From Patellaria atrata CBS 101060 (taxonomy: Eukaryota; Ascomycota; Dothideomycetes; Patellariales; Patellariaceae): a stretch of 64,000 nucleotides of DNA. Shown one piece after another: positions 47,201 to 57,276 of this stretch (the first letter of the stretch is position 1; every line of letters starts with the position of its first letter). The position numbers and the translations under genes were made by a program. The stretch lies in assembly GCA_010093705.1 (NCBI GenBank), contig MU006092.1, forward strand, positions 1,578,111 through 1,642,110, given 5' to 3'. The notes beneath the pieces were generated by a model that did not search any database, was not told where the DNA came from, and saw nothing but the letters and a program-made list of their open reading frames with translations.

Positions 47201-47350
47201 ACGATTCCAGGATTGGGTCTGCAGGTCCAGTATGTAGGAATCAGAGGTGTGGCGGACAGAATCAAGGAGAAGAGGGCCGAGAAGAGGAGGGAGAGGTTGA
47301 GAGCGAGTATTGGCACCAAGTTTTTGTTGCACGGAAATGAGGCCTTTTAG
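44219..47350 (+). CDS. Large intrinsically disordered protein, function unknown
   Basis: Open frame of 1043 residues from the ATG at 44219 (MQAGGADDAYALLEDSF); the frame is open slightly upstream but without an ATG. Composition is dominated by Ser, Pro, Arg and Thr with many SP/TP sites and RxxS-type kinase sites, so it is likely a phosphoprotein. More ordered-looking patches are LPHKMHDPYSVFPAAAPLKT near the start, GNFGLGVQFLEPNEDDDDD, FAEEIGWPTEVNNILNAHLR (about residue 320), SLAQRARRYSDTIIQPLF and FWRPRGFWDDFSDSED in the last third, and a basic C-terminal helix (VADRIKEKRAEKRRERLRAS). No enzyme domain or transmembrane segment is seen. The intact 3.1-kb frame shows it is a real gene. I do not recognise a named family. 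Confidence 0.85.
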   Translation: MQAGGADDAYALLEDSFKEAPLFKAHKVLPHKMHDPYSVFPAAAPLKTLYSLDDDTVSQESFQETVPLASPIVMNGQESGLPPTPPSNSADNIERPGFSPPPFADGLVSSLTKETPTLTTPINQRSPPTPDTTPPRTAENNTNSAPTRPTATTYPSSRADSFKTAREDQGSSDGEEAVQNSRRADTFESNYLDATRQSGLGNFGLGVQFLEPNEDDDDDITPTEKRLASQAGKATHYFDDQKGRARDMDPIPDREWDTNLMRNVTVRRKRRQPSTPPRQMSTSPQVSPPSSRRLRQSSLRVRVDDGVKAPHSDSLEKFAEEIGWPTEVNNILNAHLRNQDTRRNSGMSTTSTVVEAIVVATPPQRRRTLRHTGRNLALRGDTDSPSDGSPVASSNRHSMNSDELRLHRLVHKRSPLPDRRHRSSGESDLTARIGCSGATREEGLVGRLKDNLPQRHASVPIQRSVQGPDVGRTRSLRHTSLSKPNTALSVNKGAYDLYDKPLPAIPISESSPSPHQLSVQKCRQRQNPLPDTNNTSSPKERPVQEDPQHTPNLLDTPKNSIRPDSDVLPPATFPSPKPPKDVQPKLKIESPPKQKKIRPSLSVQDTNTQRRSSDKSTRTSSHSSSRADHAHDEQKLSRRSLDASTFRTEDIRRISTDQSTTDHSLIRYLHGQTPFSQLSTTPDLEVSEATAISIYPHNNHSLLVVQQVARSDNVSKRDTEVVSTPPAVQATQPLLTVEPSTPPVGSAPEINIDSPFMNPRDPPALKIIPPTPAEELDRQLTDATKESRSGPPVRRLSLAQRARRYSDTIIQPLFTRAPLRRANTLKHSRQVPSVGEEKGNLHPFWRPRGFWDDFSDSEDSFDLEDEDRRLPPGGDTSDIDLQRSVRRRLTGTLRPRNGDRGGKGLIKLPRAFSLKRARTDRVHRVIKHGSSTSLGSRGSGPHDHTTTHTRTRIVNVTESKFGSDGTNSSTSAAHSGKNPYVQLRNQTEKRNKVHTIPGLGLQVQYVGIRGVADRIKEKRAEKRRERLRASIGTKFLLHGNEAF

Positions 47351-48058
47351 GATGAGTCGGAGTAATGAGAGGACGGAAAAATCAAAATGTGAGAGGATGG
47401 GTACTCGAAGGGATCATGGTTTGTGTGATGCTTCACACGTGGCCCTAATCCACCTGCTCTGGTTTTACCTTCGGGAAGCCTCCTTGTTGATAGAGCAGCA
47501 CGGAGCATGGAAACATATTTCTGTGGAGGTCTTTTCTCATCACTGTGCGGGTCACGATTGCGATGAATTACGAATACGATTTACGACTATCTAATGTTCC
47601 TTTCATTTGCTCTCTCAAATTCACTTTCTGCCAATTCTTTCTTCCTTGTCTTTTTTAATGCTTGGGCCGTTATTCGTCTTTGATCGTTTGTAGAATTAGG
47701 TCTAGGGGGTCTGCTGAAGGTTAGAGTGGAATTAAGTTGTGGACTTATATAAGCCTAGTGTATCTCGTGACTGCGTGTTCGCTTTACTCTTGACGTTCTC
47801 GCGTCAAACTTCAAACGGACAACCAACATTGACGTTTTGCGTCACAACATGTAGTCCCACCTTAGTCACAAGTTCGTCGTCCATGAAGTGCCTCAGCGTT
47901 TGCTTTGCCACATCAACGCCAAATTCCGAGCAAGACTAAGGGCACGTGTCGCTTCTTTTTTACTATTTCTTCTTTCCACTCAGTCTTTACTTCACCCTAT
48001 TTACAATTTATCCACCACGGATCGCCGCAAATTTCTACCGCGTTGATTCTCACTTCTA
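47351..48058. other. Intergenic
   Basis: The 3' flank of the disordered-protein gene and upstream region of the decayed F-box-like gene. No feature seen. Confidence 0.5.
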
Positions 48059-49955
48059 GTGCTCGTATATCCTGAGGATAAAACTCTACTCGAGTCACCC
48101 TCATGGCGCCGCTACAGGTTATGTCAATTAGCATTACTGGCCGTGAAGCTTTTGGACAAGATCATTCCCTTCAGCGACACTCCTTCCCTTTGCTCTCTTT
48201 GCCTTGTTTCGAAGAAGCTCAATCGAGTAGCAATACCCAGGCTGTACGCTCATGTCCAGCTCGAGAATGGCACGTACTTGGGTACACCATTCCTTCACCG
48301 AGTCACATTCCAAATGATCCAAAACCCTCAGCTTGCAGCAAATGTGCGCCGATTCACACTTAGAGATGCTTTTCGAATCGAGCCGTTTCCGAGCCCAAGG
48401 TTTCATTCGTCCTGCATTCGTCCTGGTCCACAGTTCCCGACCTAGAAACACCTTGATGAATGCAGTGGCGCGTTTGAACATCACCGAAGATGAGGGAAGC
48501 AAATGGTTGGAGGATGTTCGCAATGACTGTCCCAAAGATTCTGTGATTAGATTCGGTGATTGTGCTACTGTTACGTAGCCTCCTGGGACTACAGCAACTC
48601 GACCTTCCACCCGGAGAAAATTCTCACTACCTCAATAAAATGTTCACCCACGCAGCAGCGGGCAAGTATCCTTTCGGACTATCTGGCGCACTGAACCAAC
48701 TGGAGGATATAATGATCTCTGGAAACAGAGTCAGACACTCCTGTGTCTGTTTTTGAATGGTGCTTCGGTCAATTGCGTTCCCTGAAACGGGTGTTCGGAC
48801 ACAAACTAGGCCCACTTGGACCGGATTATCTCGACCTGCGTGAGTGCCGGTTACAAGAAGTGGAGATCAGGCACGGCCAGATTTCACATGGTGACTTTGA
48901 CAACTTAGTGGGTGCTTGTAAGGACTCAAGACGATGATCTATGAGTTTTGGGGTCATCCAACGGTAGGCCTGTTATATTTTCATTTCACCGTGCTAATTT
49001 ACCTTCACCTTTCCATTCATCTCTACGTCTACTAGTCGGGCTATTTCCCAGTCGATGTTTAGATTCTCATTCGAAAGCGAGTTGGTCACCAGATGAATGT
49101 CTTACAAATGCCATTCTCACGACTATTTTCACTTTTACCGGGAGTGTTTTCGCTAATATTTTGTATTAGCAGTGGCATGCCGCTCAAATGAACTCCATTT
49201 CCCGCGCCCTAGCTTCTAAGACTGACATACTCACGTGCCTCTCTCTTTCGCATTGTTTAACACAATCTGGGATAAGGACTTCCTCGGTAGAATTCGTCCC
49301 GTGTCATTCTGCGCGTTCCCGCATCTCACCCATCTGAATATTCGGAGGTGCGCAGTTAGCTACCAACAACCACCCTGGAATGCCGTCAGTTATGTACACA
49401 CTTATGTTTGGGCTGACGTAATTACCTCCTGGACTCCCTGCTCCTACAAGAATGACTCTAGAGCAGATCAAAGTGCATTTAGCCACCAAAGCCTTTCCTC
49501 CACAGCTCACTCGCCTTAAAATCCTAAGGGCAGACTACATGATGATATGCGACGATCCACCGCTCCTTGCCAATCTCTTCGTGGACTGGTTACATGAGGA
49601 ACAGAAGACTTCGTGTCCCCAAGTTCGTGAATTGACGCTCGAAGGACAATTCGGAGACTCCGATCAAGAAAAGAGACATACCCAGCAGAAGAAGTTCTGG
49701 TGGAAGGTTTCAGGGATTGTGCTCGTGGCAAAGTTGGAGGTGCGGATTTGTAACAGCAGAACGATCTACGGCGAATTATATGATGAACCTGATACCTCTA
49801 TCGGAGGGTTGGGAATGAATGAAAAGCTTCAATGGGTCCCGGATATTGATGGAAACTGTACGGCTGCTAGAACCGAGATCAATGTAGGAAAGTACATTGG
49901 GGAGTATGTGTGGAAGAACGGTGCTAGAGTCCCAAAGTCTCTGAGGAATGACTAA
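48059..49955 (+). pseudogene. Decayed F-box / leucine-rich-repeat-like gene
   Basis: Protein-like text continues across the region but in changing frames. An F-box-like start (VKLLDKIIPFSDTPSLCSL, then VSKKLNRVAIPRLYAHVQ) is in one frame with no ATG; the ATG expected at 48103 is in another. The text then moves to a second frame (SRPRNTLMNAVARLNITEDE), a third (IVLLLRSLLGLQQLDLPPG) and a fourth segment (SVFEWCFGQLRSLKRVFG). The next piece (LKTMIYEFWGHPT) again needs a one-base shift. The joins lack usable GT-AG pairs, so these are indels rather than introns. The last part, 49452-49955, is open for 167 codons (LTRLKILRADYMM through ARVPKSLRND). The arrangement matches fungal F-box proteins with degenerate LRR, but it is probably inactive. 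Indel errors in the assembly are the alternative. Confidence 0.7.
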
Positions 49956-50349
49956 AGGGGTAGCATCTAGCCACTTGGTCAGGAACTAAAGACTTAAAAT
50001 AGCCCAGGTTTAATATTGGGTCACACTGAATGATGCTCGATTATCAGACGATGCTTGCTGATGGGATACCAGAACAGAAATGGAGACAAATCAATCGTCA
50101 CGGTGGAGATTGAAAGAGTCAGTTTCAACCATAGATTAGAAAATATGCGAGTTTGAATCATTCATTCTCTATCGTGATATTTCCCTCGTCTTCCGCACAC
50201 TTAAGGAGAATCCCGCAGCCGCTTTTCCTTAGCCCCAATCCCCATGGAAATGTCAATACTGCAGTCAATTCCATAAGGAAGTACACGTAAATTATTTTGG
50301 CACAAAATGATGGGGATATCGACAGCGTAAAGTTTCCTAACTTCCCACC
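49956..50349. other. Intergenic between convergent genes
   Basis: The 3' flanks of the decayed F-box-like gene and the PheRS alpha gene. Nothing else seen. Confidence 0.6.
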
Positions 50350-52116
50350 CTAATGCTTCTCCAATCTAACAGCCGCATTCCCGCCAATGAACCCCAAATC
50401 ACACTTATGCCCCAATAACTCCCTGATATTACTAACCCCATACTTGATCATCGTCGGCCTTTCCAAAGATAAACCAAACCCATAGACCCTCAGATCTTTC
50501 GGAAGCCCCATAGGTTCCAACATCTCCGGCCTAAACATCCCACTGTTGCCGATCTCGACCCACTTCGCGAGGCCGATGTGGTACCCAAAGATTTCCATGG
50601 ACGGTTCAGTATAGGGATTGTAAGCCGGTTTGAAGCGCAGGTTCGTGATACCCATTTTGGAGTAGAAGTCCTCGAGGAAGCGCATGAGGCCTCCGAGCGT
50701 GAGGCCGAAGTCCGCGATGACGCCTTCGACCTGGTGGAATTCTGCGAGATGTGTGGCGTCGACTGTTTCGTTGCGGAAGACACGATCAATGGAGAAGTAG
50801 CGCGCGGGCCGCGGGTCCTCGGCGAGCCGGTGGAGGACCCAGGTGCTCACGGCGGTGGTGTGCGTGCGGAGCACGAGGCGCAGACACTCGTCTTCGGACC
50901 AGGGGTAGCGGTAGCCAATGGAGCCGAATGCGCCATTTTGGTGCACCTCTTTGATGTTGTTCCAGTACGCGTCGTAATCGCGGGGTTTGGTTTGCCGGGA
51001 TTCTCCGGATGGGGGTGCGTAGAGGCGACGGGAGCCGGCTTCCATCTCTTCCATCTGCGCGTCGGTTTCGGGATCGGGGCCGGGTTTGGAGGCTTTCGAG
51101 GGGTCGGAGATGAAGAAGGTGTCTTGCATGTCGCGAGCGGGGTGTTGTTGGGGAACGAAGAGCGCGTCGAAGTTCCAGAATCCGGAGTCAACGTATCTGG
51201 AGATAGTGAGTGATAACATTCTTCATTAAGAAAAAGGGGAGAAAGGGGAAAAGGGGTAGTTTTAAGGACGTGAATACTCACCTGCTCGTTGGCATTTCTA
51301 CAAAGCCCTGATTGAAAAAAAGAGTTCTGAACTCTGCACGCACTTTGTTTAAGGGATGTAGAGCTCCTGGGTGTTGATCAGTGCCCAAGGCGTTGAAATT
51401 GTATGGCTTGAAGTTTGCCGTCTTCCAGTCACCGCTCAACAACATATCAGCAGTGAGGTCTGTGACTTCCACTGGCATCTCTCGCTGATATTTCTCTCCT
51501 TTCTTTGCAGTATAGCTTATAATCTTTTGAAGTGTTATGAGCTTGCGCTTTCGATAATCTGCTATGGTCTTGTCCTTTGCATCTTCTACTACGGTACCCT
51601 TCAGCTTTTTCAGTGCCTGACTTGTAACATCTTCTACATCCTCTGCGACCAAAATAAGATTGTCACCGTCCTTTTTGATCCATTTGTTCTTAAAAGCGGC
51701 ACCCTGACCGACCTTTGCTGAATCGGGACCGACCAATTTCTATTCATACAATAAGCTGATACCCCAAACACCTTCTATCGCACTTCCTTCGGTCTACCTA
51801 CAGGTAATTCTTTCATTGAAACTTTGCCATGCTCTTTTATAGCCGACCAGACCTTGTACTCATGACTACCCTCGGTAACTATGGTGTTTCCCTCGTCTGT
51901 CAGCTGTACCTGCTCGCCAACTGATGTATCGTACATGATCATGGATCTCGATGATAATCTGTCCAATGCCGCTTTGATCTGAGTCTGAGGAACATCCGCG
52001 AAGTCATTGTTGGTTTGTGTTTCGGGCTTCTCGCTGAGCGTGTCGAGGATCTCTTGGGTCAAGTCGCGATCGCCAGCTTGTAAGGGCACTGGGACTGGAC
52101 CTTGAATGCCAGGCAT
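50350..52116 (-). CDS. FRS2: Phenylalanyl-tRNA synthetase alpha subunit, cytosolic
   Basis: Exons 52116-51802, 51739-51282 and 51196-50350 (introns 62 and 85 bases) give 539 residues, within the normal range for the eukaryotic alpha chain. With the beta subunit it charges tRNA-Phe. The N-terminal winged-helix domains are followed by [20 protein letters not shown]. The class II catalytic core includes [19 protein letters not shown], then [19 protein letters not shown] (motif 2), [33 protein letters not shown] and the motif 3 stretch [16 protein letters not shown]. The C-terminal part of the gene is GC-richer than its surroundings. Splice joins restore the family text. It is divergent with RPC34 across a 273-bp shared promoter. 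Confidence 0.96.
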
Positions 52117-52389
52117 TGTGACAACCTAGCTCTACGGTCGTAGGAGAGAGTGTAGGAGAGAGTATAGCGGAATTGGTGTTTGTCACAATTTCACGGTTTA
52201 CAGTTTTACAGTAGAACTCTTTTGGGGAGCGGGGAGTCATCACCACCGAGCCCCTCCACAAGAACTACTCCGAAGACGACCCGTATCGAGCAGTCCTTCC
52301 ACAGTAAATTCTCTCCTCTTCTTGCAAAAACAACCTCTTTCATTACGATCTCATTCCATATGCTTGGACATAGATAGCATATCGCAACC
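52117..52389. promoter_or_regulatory. Bidirectional promoter, FRS2 / RPC34
   Basis: Only 273 bases separate the start codons of two divergent genes for protein synthesis (PheRS alpha) and Pol III transcription. It must contain both promoters. Coordinate expression is an inference. Confidence 0.7.
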
Positions 52390-53492
52390 ATGGCTTCCTC
52401 GTCTGCGGGTAAGGGAGCGAAGAAATACCAACTCTACGATAAATGCGAAAGAGCGCCACCGAAAACCATATTTTTCCAAACAGACTTAACAAACTATGGT
52501 GTCGCCTCAGATCTCACTGATTTACTAAACATATGTCAGGCCTTAGTGGCCGAACAACTCTTCCAGCAATTGGAGTCTGATGGTTCCGCATGCTGGAGGC
52601 TACGATCGAGGGAGGATGCCGCAAAGTGAGTAACTCTACCACGCCTCCGTCTTCGTGGATATCCGAATTAGTATCTAACGTCTAGCCTCCCAGAATCCGT
52701 GCCTTGACTAATGACGAACGAATTATCTATGGCCATATCGAATCTGCCGGCCAGACGCCCATCTGGTTGAAGACGATAAAGCGGCAAACGAACATGCATC
52801 AAAACACTGTTGACAAGGCAGTGCGAAGCTTGGAGACCAAAATGCTCATCAAGTCCATTACTTCACGCAGTAGGAGGATGTACATGCTCGCGCACCTTGA
52901 GCCGTGCACCGACATCTCTGGTTCCGGCTGGCACAGCGAGGGCGAGCTTGACATCAGCTTGATCGAGCATGCCTGCATGCTCACAATCCAGTATGTGCGC
53001 GACAAATCCTGGGCAGAGCAAAAGCTTCCAGCATCTATCTTGAAATCCAGCATTGATGCAAAGAAGCGCGCCGTATCCGCAGCCAAGCAGAACCCCAAAG
53101 CTAAAGCTAATTCCCCCAAATATAAGCCCCGCCTCGGTCCTCATAATCGTCCTCTGATTCCTTTCCCGGCGGGCTGGCAACAATATCCCACTGCGGACGA
53201 TATTAGGGATCACCTTAACATTGAGGGCGTATTCTCTTTTGAGGTCACTGAGGACGACCTTAAGACTCTGCTCGACATGCTCGTCTTCGACGGCAAGCTG
53301 GAACGAATGGGTGCCAGAGGGTTCCGCAGCGTGCGCGAGCTTGAGAATGAGGATGACGAGATGAGTTCCGCTTTTGGCAATGGGCTCACCCAGGCACCGT
53401 GCGGACGCTGTCCTGTTTTCACTCTTTGTGAGGAGGGTGGGCCTGTGAACGCGAGTAACTGTGTTTATTTCGACGAGTGGCTCAAGTTCTAG
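52390..53492 (+). CDS. RPC34: RNA polymerase III subunit RPC34 (RPC6)
   Basis: Exons 52390-52625 and 52694-53492 (intron 68 bases) give 344 residues. It is part of the RPC82-34-31 subcomplex that helps Pol III open promoters of tRNA and 5S genes. Winged-helix domains: FQTDLTNYGVASDLTDLLN, then RLRSREDAAKIRALTNDE across the intron, and IWLKTIKRQTNMHQNTVDKA with SLETKMLIKSI. Next is a conserved YMLAHLEPCTDISGSGWHSE. At the C-terminus four Cys (CGRCPVFTLC and NASNC, then VYFDEWLKF) form the Fe-S cluster site of eukaryotic RPC34. All elements are intact. Confidence 0.96.
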
Positions 53493-54239
53493 TTCTAGCT
53501 CGCTCTTACGGTATATCTCTTCCGTTTTTTCTTTCTTGGAATTTAGGAGTTGGTATTTGCAGCATTTTGTTGGAGTCCGGAAGGGTCAGAAAGGTATCGT
53601 GCATTTCCGTGGTGTTTTCGATACCCCTATACACCGAAAAGGACTCGATGTCCATCCACGCAATGTCAGCCCAGATATGGCATAAACCGGGACCCTCTTA
53701 TGTGTTAGACAGAAAATGGTAACCGACTACAGCCCCATACCGTTCGAGTAGTACTCAATACTTTCATCTCATTGTATATGATGAAATTATTTATTGATTT
53801 TGATATGTTGAGGTCCTTTACAGTAATGGAGATGTACCGCTAATGCAGCCGAGGTCGTCATAAAAATCCGTACCTTACTGGTTTATATCTGATTACCACC
53901 ACACATCGGACTAAACCTGTCGGTATCTTCTGGACTTGCCTCTGTTTGGAAAGAATACAGAGCTATGACAATGTAAAGAGACCTACAAATCCTCTTGGCT
54001 ACATTAGCTGGAGCCGCGCAATACGAGATTTGACGGAACGAGTGAACGACGGCAAACCTCTCCTCTGTCCGTCAGTTTGTTCCTGGACCTGTAAAGCTCA
54101 TCAGTTCAAAGGAGACTGCCATCCTGGGAATCGGAAATCCTTCGGTCACCATGGTGGGGCCGTAGCTGTAGAATTATCATTGTGAAGAACTTATACTTAC
54201 AACTTTCTCCAGGAGACCCCGCAAAGCGACGCGAACCAT
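53493..54239. other. Intergenic
   Basis: The 3' flank of RPC34 and promoter of the small helix-turn-helix gene. An 80-codon frame at 53946-54185 has no recognisable content. Confidence 0.55.
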
Positions 54240-54725
54240 ATGACTACCCCCGAAACCACCGCCTCTACGCCAGCACCTATCATAGATTCGGAAACACCTG
54301 CTATATCGACAACAACTGAATTAGAGCAGTCGACAGTGCCTAAGAAAAGGGGCCCCAAACTAAAAAGCCTTTCCGAGAGACCGTACCAAGCACCCAAAGC
54401 GCGGAAGAGGAGGGTCCATTCGTACACGCGAGAACAAAAAGTAGAGGTGCTGATGTGGTTGGAGCATCACAAGGTCAACTACATGCGGTACACGGGGTAC
54501 GCGCGGCCATTGATACCGGACATACGTAAACCAACGCAGCGAGAGGCAGCAGATTTCTTCAAGATCAGTCTGTCTACGGTCAGTGAATGGTGTCGGAATC
54601 GGCAGAAGATCTTGGAGCAGCCGGTCGGAACGAGGAGATCGAAGAAGGATAAAGCAGCGGCGGCGGCGACGGCGGCAGCAGCAGTGGCAAGAGAAGCAGC
54701 TACTCTGACGCCGACGGTGACGTAA
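54240..54725 (+). CDS. Small helix-turn-helix DNA-binding protein
   Basis: Single-exon protein of 161 residues. Disordered Thr/Pro/Ser-rich N-terminus, then a basic stretch with an AT-hook-like KKRGPKLK (about residues 35-42) and KARKRRVHSYTREQK. The region from about 63 to 125 reads as a helix-turn-helix: KVEVLMWLEHHKVNY, then PTQREAADFFKISLSTVSEWCRNRQKIL. This pattern resembles the CENP-B/Psq-type HTH of pogo-like transposases, here without a catalytic domain. An Ala-rich tail (KDKAAAAATAAAAVAREAA) ends it. The frame is intact and the composition looks like a host gene. Function unknown; a transcription factor or chromatin protein is plausible. Confidence 0.7.
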   Translation: MTTPETTASTPAPIIDSETPAISTTTELEQSTVPKKRGPKLKSLSERPYQAPKARKRRVHSYTREQKVEVLMWLEHHKVNYMRYTGYARPLIPDIRKPTQREAADFFKISLSTVSEWCRNRQKILEQPVGTRRSKKDKAAAAATAAAAVAREAATLTPTVT

Positions 54726-55374
54726 ACAGCTATATCCACGCCGGCTGCGTCGTGAATGGGATGCTAAGGTAGGGTCTATGGAAAAAGGGAAGGTGTTTTT
54801 GGCGCCTATGCTGTCTATCTACTGATGTATCTGCGCGGTTCTATGGCAGGGGATGGCGAAATCTCCTCTATTGGAGGAAATAATGACTGACAAAATACAA
54901 TCTGTCTTGATAAAGGTAACATCCCGATTTTATTTGGAAATACCGTGATGCACCCGGCTTCAATCTGTTATACATAAAAAAAGCAACAATAACAACATCC
55001 CTAGACTCCTTTAGGGTAACCGTATAGCAAACCATGCTTCGCCATGTCACGGTGGGGGAGAATCAGCCACAAGTTCGGTGAACATTCGGTTGGCGATACA
55101 AAAGCACAACAGACGGTGAATTTCCGAATAAGAGAAAAAAAGGGTGTGGAGGTTTTGTTTATATTTTTCCCTAGCGCCAATCCGGCTCCGGGTCCTTGGT
55201 CTATTCCGATTGCCTACCCTTTGGATGGTGGGGTATAGACATTTACATTGAAGACTCAGCATATTACAGGCTTGGTGAACATCCTTATGCTCCATACGCA
55301 AGTACGATTATGCTGAGGAGGGTGTCAATGTGTATGAAAGAATGATATTCAATTTCTCCGTCTCGCCCACTCTA
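54726..55374. other. Intergenic between convergent genes
   Basis: The 3' flanks of the HTH gene and the second FAD oxidase. No feature seen. Confidence 0.6.
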
Positions 55375-57276
55375 CTATACTTTACATAATCTCCCATCCT
55401 GCGTGGGCGCTCCTGGGCTCCCTCTAACCTCCCACTCTTCACTCCCTACTCCGGTAATGGCGTAAAAGACCCCCCAAGGATCGGTGGCTTTCTTGATCTG
55501 CAACAGTCTTGCATAATTCTTTCCATAGAAACTCTGCTGAAAATTCGGCTCCTCAGTATCCGCCTCATTCATGTAAGCGCCTGACGTTGGCGTCACATCC
55601 CTCCACTTCTGGATAAACTGATCTAGACGCTTATGGTTCGCGGCCCACTCCGCCGGTGGACCCGTGTACGATGCAGTGTCAAAACCAGTGGCATGTGCCA
55701 CCGCGGTCCGGAATGCCGGGTTCAGCGCAGAGTCAGTGCCGGGCCAGCCGGCAATCTTGTTGGTGGCGCCGAAGTTGACCGAGTGGAACATATATCCACC
55801 GTCTTCGACGAAGGATCGGATTGCGGCGATAGTGTTTTTGAAGAGCGTGCTATTCGGGTTTGCGAAGTTTTCACGGGGGAAGAGCCGAGAGCCGAAGCGA
55901 CTACCACCTCCACCACCGGCGGTGCCGTACCTTGAACGACCGAAGGAGCCGTAGTTGGTGAACGAGCTTGGGCGCGGTATGCTTATCTTTATACCGACCT
56001 CTTCCAAATCAGCATGGAGAGGAGCCATGAATTCAATGGACCTTTCAGCATTCATGCCGGGGAGAGAGGCGGTCAGGGTAAACGAGAAGGAATTACGACC
56101 ACTCGTTCTGATATAATCGTACCCAACACCGCCGGCATCACACATACGATTCACATGAGAAAAGAAGACGTCAATGCCTTTCCAGAAGACTGTTTCTGAG
56201 ACGGTCGTTGTAGAAAACTCTAAGGGGTAGTCCGTTATTTCGATCACAGGGAATGCTTTTAGTACGACCGAAGTCACGATACCGAATGTGCCTCAAATTC
56301 GATTAGTTCAAATTGTTCTAGTTGCAGGTTTCATGGACTTACTCCCTCCTCCACCCCGAAGGGCCCAAAACAGATCCATGTTTTCTGTTGGGGAAACATG
56401 GACGAAACGCCCATCCGCTGTTACCACTTCCAGAGACAATACGTGGTCGCTCATCAGTCCATATAGGGAGGACATAGCAGAATGACCACCTCCTTGGAGA
56501 AAACCACCTGTCAATCCAACCGTAGCACCGCCTGGGCCCGGGATGGTGAAGTTGTAAGTTTCCATAAGGCGGTAAAGTTCGTAGGCCATGTAACCAACTC
56601 CGAGCTTCACTGCACCGCCTCGATACTGTCCTGTACTAAAGTTTGGCAGATATTCAAAATCCTTAAGATGGTGTGTCCACACACTAAGCGAACCGCCGCC
56701 GGTGGACCGTCCTAGGAAGTCATGACCAGTATTCTTGATATTCAACCGCACATTTGCGTTCCTCGCAAAGTTGACCGCCAGCTGGATCTGCTTTACGGAT
56801 GTTGCGTTAACGACATAAGCCGGGTATCCGTTCAGACTGCAAACGCCATCCTCTGGTACAGTTCGTGTCGGGACTGGACATGAATTGCCGGTAGCCCACT
56901 GCGCCATGGTCAAGGTCGGATCGTCTGTAAAGAAGTTACCATTGCGGGAATTGACTCGAACTTGGTTGCATTTTGCTGAGCTGAAGTACTCCCCAGGATA
57001 GCAAACAGCTTGTGGCGGGACACCTGGTAACAAAGCACCTCCCATGCTATCATCTAATGCTTCCCATCTCGATTTACTTGGCCACTTAGAGTCACCGGGA
57101 AATGCTTTGCACTCTTCAGCATTGTTAACCGGAGCGCGAGCGTCCCCGAACGCCAGGTCTGGGTTACCGGCAACATCTGCTTCCGAAAGTTGAGCACGTT
57201 CATACTGGAAGTTGTAGCATGTCACCCTGTGTAGGAGTGCCAGAGCGAGGGGGACGCATGAAGGTGACCAGCGCAT
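55375..57276 (-). CDS. Secreted FAD-linked oxidase (berberine-bridge-enzyme type), second copy
   Basis: Exons 57276-56343 and 56291-55375 (intron 51 bases, donor GTAAGT, branch CTAATC) give 616 residues. I use the ATG at 57276; the frame is open two codons further up without an ATG. Signal peptide at about residues 1-20 (MRWSPSCVPLALALLHRV). FAD domain: KNTGHDFLGRSTGGGSL with His185 the covalent attachment residue; then GPGGATVGLTGGFLQGGGHS with no second attachment Cys; then LFWALRGGGGSTFGIVTSV, interrupted by the intron in the Ser codon. The C-terminal part ends in DPWGVFYAITGVGSEEWEV and a short tail. Same family as the oxidase at 9301-11097 but clearly diverged. The substrate is unknown; many such enzymes serve secondary metabolism. 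Confidence 0.93.

Noticed and set aside
50578-51213. 211-codon plus-strand frame opposite the PheRS alpha gene
   Set aside because: An antisense shadow of a GC-rich conserved coding region.
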